From the NCBI RefSeq assembly GCF_004340975.1, contig NZ_SLXA01000015.1, positions 1 through 55,155 on the forward strand: a stretch of 55,155 nt of DNA, given 5' to 3'. The notes beneath the pieces were generated by a model. That model had not been told where the DNA came from. It made no database searches and was given only the letters and a program-made list of their open reading frames with translations. Made by a program: the position numbers and the translations under genes. Positions 53,716 to 55,155 of this stretch are shown here, one piece after another. Every line of letters begins with the position of its first letter. Positions within the stretch are counted from its first letter, which is position 1. This stretch comes from Frisingicoccus caecimuris (lineage in GTDB: Bacteria > Bacillota > Clostridia > Lachnospirales > Lachnospiraceae).

Positions 53716-53770
53716 TATAATGTTATATATCTTTATATGACATTATATAGCAGTCTCTACAATTTGTCAA
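53716..53770 (-). promoter_or_regulatory. promoter and inverted-repeat operator of the kinase-transporter operon
   Basis: Minus strand TTGACA (53765-53770), 17-bp spacer, TATAAT (53742-53747). An inverted repeat with 14-bp arms (TATAATGTTATATA at 53716-53729; TATATGACATTATA at 53734-53747; one mismatch; 4-bp centre) covers the -10 and start region. This fits repression by a dimeric GntR protein. One arm is identical to both copies at 47180-47203. Confidence 0.85.
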
Positions 53771-53892
53771 TTTAAAGTGTTTATTTTCTTGTTAAATCAT
53801 TATAATAAAATTTTGTTGGATTGTAATAAAGATATGCAAATTACCAGAAATTGGAAGACATCCATTCCCTTTGACCGCAAAGCCAAGAGCGC

Positions 53893-54132
53893 ATCATCGG
53901 ATCGACTGCTCTCAACCTTGCCTTTCCCATATTCTGCCTGCTAAATGGAACGGGGTTGATGATTGGCATGGGCGGCGGAATGAGATATGCAATTGCAAAA
54001 AGCCGGGGTAAAATCGAAAACGCCAATCGAATTTTTACGAACGCCGTTTATATGGTTTCTTGTTTTGCAGTCCTGTTTGTCTTACTGGGCTTGTTTTTGT
54101 CGGGCCCACTTGTAAAAGCGTTAGGGGCGGAT
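53893..54132 (+). pseudogene. MATE efflux protein fragment, cut by an IS element
   Basis: The plus strand reads STALNLAFPIFCLLNGTGLMIGMGGGMRYAIAKSRG ... AVYMVSCFAVLFVLLGLFLSGPLVKALGAD, a MATE-family N-terminal region. An in-frame TGA lies just upstream and no start is present, so the 5' end is missing. At 54132 the frame leaves MATE-like sequence and enters IS-derived DNA. Both ends are therefore lost. It is unlike the intact MATE gene at 23170-24558 as far as I can compare by eye. Confidence 0.75.
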
Positions 54133-55155
54133 TGCAATGATCAGCGGGAGCCTGTCGAATATTGTTCTTGACTATCTGTTTAGTTTCTTTCAATGGAAAC
54201 AGATGGCTTCCTGTCCGCTCATTCTGTATTTTTGCGTGCAGTTTATTGAGATTATATCCCATACACAGCAGAAGAATCTCCAGTTTTACTTTGGTTTTTC
54301 CGCGGAGCAGAAATCTTTGGAATTCATAATCATTTTTTAGGACTCCGAATGCTCCTTCCACCTGGATAGAGCGGTTCATTCGATATAAAATTCCCCTTTC
54401 ACTCAGGATATTTTCATATGATTCCTGCCGCTTCTCTAAAAAACTTTTGGAGATGTACAGGCGCTTGTTTCCTTTAGCACGGGTACATTTTTCTTTATGT
54501 GGACAATCTGCACAGTCTTCACATTCATAAACCGTTACTTCTGATTCATATCCACTTTTACTTTTCTGCTTTTTTATGAACAATGGCTTTAGTGACTTTC
54601 CGGCATGACATGTATAGGTGTCTGTTGTTCCATCATATCCCATATTTTCCCGTTTGCTGATATCCTGCTTAAAACTGCGTTTTTTCCATTTCTCATAGGT
54701 TTGTGGTTTGATATATGGTTTTTGTTTCTGCTCCCGCAGATATGTGTAACCTTCTTCGCTCTCATAACCGGAATCCGCAGTCACACTTGGATAACGAAAC
54801 CCTAACTTTTCACTCATTGTTTCCAGAAATGGCACCAGCGTCCAAACGTCATTCCGGTCCTGAAAGATATCCGCTGCAACAATATACTCGCTGTCTACAC
54901 CAATCTGTACGTTATATCCCGGTTTCAACTGGGAATTTCTCATGTGATCGTCTTTCATATGCATGAACGTAGCATCCGGATCGGTCTTACAATAATTATT
55001 CCTTCCCTGAAAGCTGGCTGTGTGCCAGTCGTAGATGGTCTGACGTTCCAGAAAACGGCAGAACAGTTCCAGATACCGTTGGTTCCGGTCTTTACGTTTC
55101 CCTCTTCCATGTACAAAAACAGTATGCTGTTCTTCGCATATTTGTTCCAGAAACC
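54035..55155 (-). CDS. IS1182-family transposase, N-terminus outside window
   Basis: The partial frame is open from the window edge to 54035 (about 373 residues). It includes KTDPDATF and DDHMRN, the DDE motifs VTADSGYESEEGY and VEGAFGVLKNDYEF, and a cysteine-rich YECEDCADCPHKEKC insert typical of the family. The final ~30 residues after about NERTGSHLFPLKETK read past the likely IS end into inverted MATE sequence, so the native stop seems to be missing or supplied by the flank. It may still be active, but this cannot be judged. Confidence 0.85.
   Translation of the reverse strand, partial: FLEQICEEQHTVFVHGRGKRKDRNQRYLELFCRFLERQTIYDWHTASFQGRNNYCKTDPDATFMHMKDDHMRNSQLKPGYNVQIGVDSEYIVAADIFQDRNDVWTLVPFLETMSEKLGFRYPSVTADSGYESEEGYTYLREQKQKPYIKPQTYEKWKKRSFKQDISKRENMGYDGTTDTYTCHAGKSLKPLFIKKQKSKSGYESEVTVYECEDCADCPHKEKCTRAKGNKRLYISKSFLEKRQESYENILSERGILYRMNRSIQVEGAFGVLKNDYEFQRFLLRGKTKVKLEILLLCMGYNLNKLHAKIQNERTGSHLFPLKETKQIVKNNIRQAPADHCNPPLTLLQVGPTKTSPVRQTGLQNKKPYKRRS
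54133..55155 (-). mobile_element. IS1182-family insertion sequence (runs off window)
   Basis: From about 54133 to the window edge the sequence is an IS carrying an IS1182-type transposase on the minus strand, inserted in the MATE remnant. The left end is set where MATE-like coding stops. Terminal inverted repeats and target duplication cannot be checked because the other end is outside the window. Confidence 0.75.

Noticed and set aside
1-55155. CRISPR array
   Set aside because: No regularly spaced direct repeats and no cas genes were seen.

Overview
The window looks like chromosomal DNA of a low-to-mid GC Gram-positive anaerobe in the Clostridia, most likely Lachnospiraceae. This is inferred from the hpf-secA-prfB order, an archaeal-type phosphoglycerate mutase beside an UPF0735 ACT protein, ECF-type vitamin transporters, Gram-positive lipoprotein and wall-hydrolase genes, and consensus sigma-A promoters. 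No species can be named from sequence reading alone. Most genes lie on the minus strand.

Region by region. (1) 1-703: the left edge holds the first bases of a 16S rRNA gene (minus strand), preceded by its promoter and leader and by two tRNA-Ser genes. (2) 0.8-7.5 kb: a tightly packed minus-strand run tex-ribU-tsaE-tsaB-rimI-(small zinc protein)-rnz-tsaD, rich in tRNA t6A modification and tRNA 3' processing. (3) 7.5-13.8 kb: an apgM-like gene with an ACT-domain gene, then prfB (with a programmed frameshift), secA and hpf. (4) 13.9-14.25 kb: an intergenic cluster of DnaA boxes. (5) 14.3-19.9 kb: a secreted NlpC/P60 hydrolase, cvfB, an acyl-ACP thioesterase, tRNA-Gln and uvrB. (6) 19.96-23.1 kb: an A+T-rich accessory patch with a DUF1016 nuclease, a RhuM protein, a small membrane protein and a nuclease pseudogene carrying an in-frame stop. 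(7) 23.2-25.1 kb: a MarR-MATE efflux operon with a clear operator. (8) 25.4-30.7 kb: a CdaR-like regulator followed by ftsE-ftsX-M23 (EnvC-like) and an S41 protease, a cell-wall remodelling set. (9) 31-37.5 kb: an SDR dehydrogenase, a heterodimeric ABC exporter with its MarR regulator, and a 2-hydroxyacid dehydrogenase. (10) 37.5-44.4 kb: ACT protein, AgcS symporter, ThiM, ThiW, CorA, AzlCD, a HAD phosphatase and a DUF1294 protein. (11) 44.4-47.1 kb: a Tet(M)-like ribosomal GTPase fused to a YacP/Rae1-like NYN RNase domain. (12) 47.2-53.8 kb: a catabolic locus with an FrlB-like SIS deglycase, a GntR regulator, and a six-gene operon (FrlD-like kinase, amidohydrolase, YjbQ, amino-acid-type ABC transporter). 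(13) 53.9-55.15 kb: a MATE remnant interrupted by an IS1182-type element that runs off the window.

The strongest candidates for something new are these. The first is the 47-54 kb locus, read here as uptake and breakdown of an Amadori-type glycated amine; its two transcription units share an exact 14-bp operator motif overlapping both -10 boxes. The second is the A-site GTPase-RNase fusion. The third is the DnaA-box cluster, which has no dnaA gene near it. Functions are assigned by recognising motifs and family resemblance; no database search was run.
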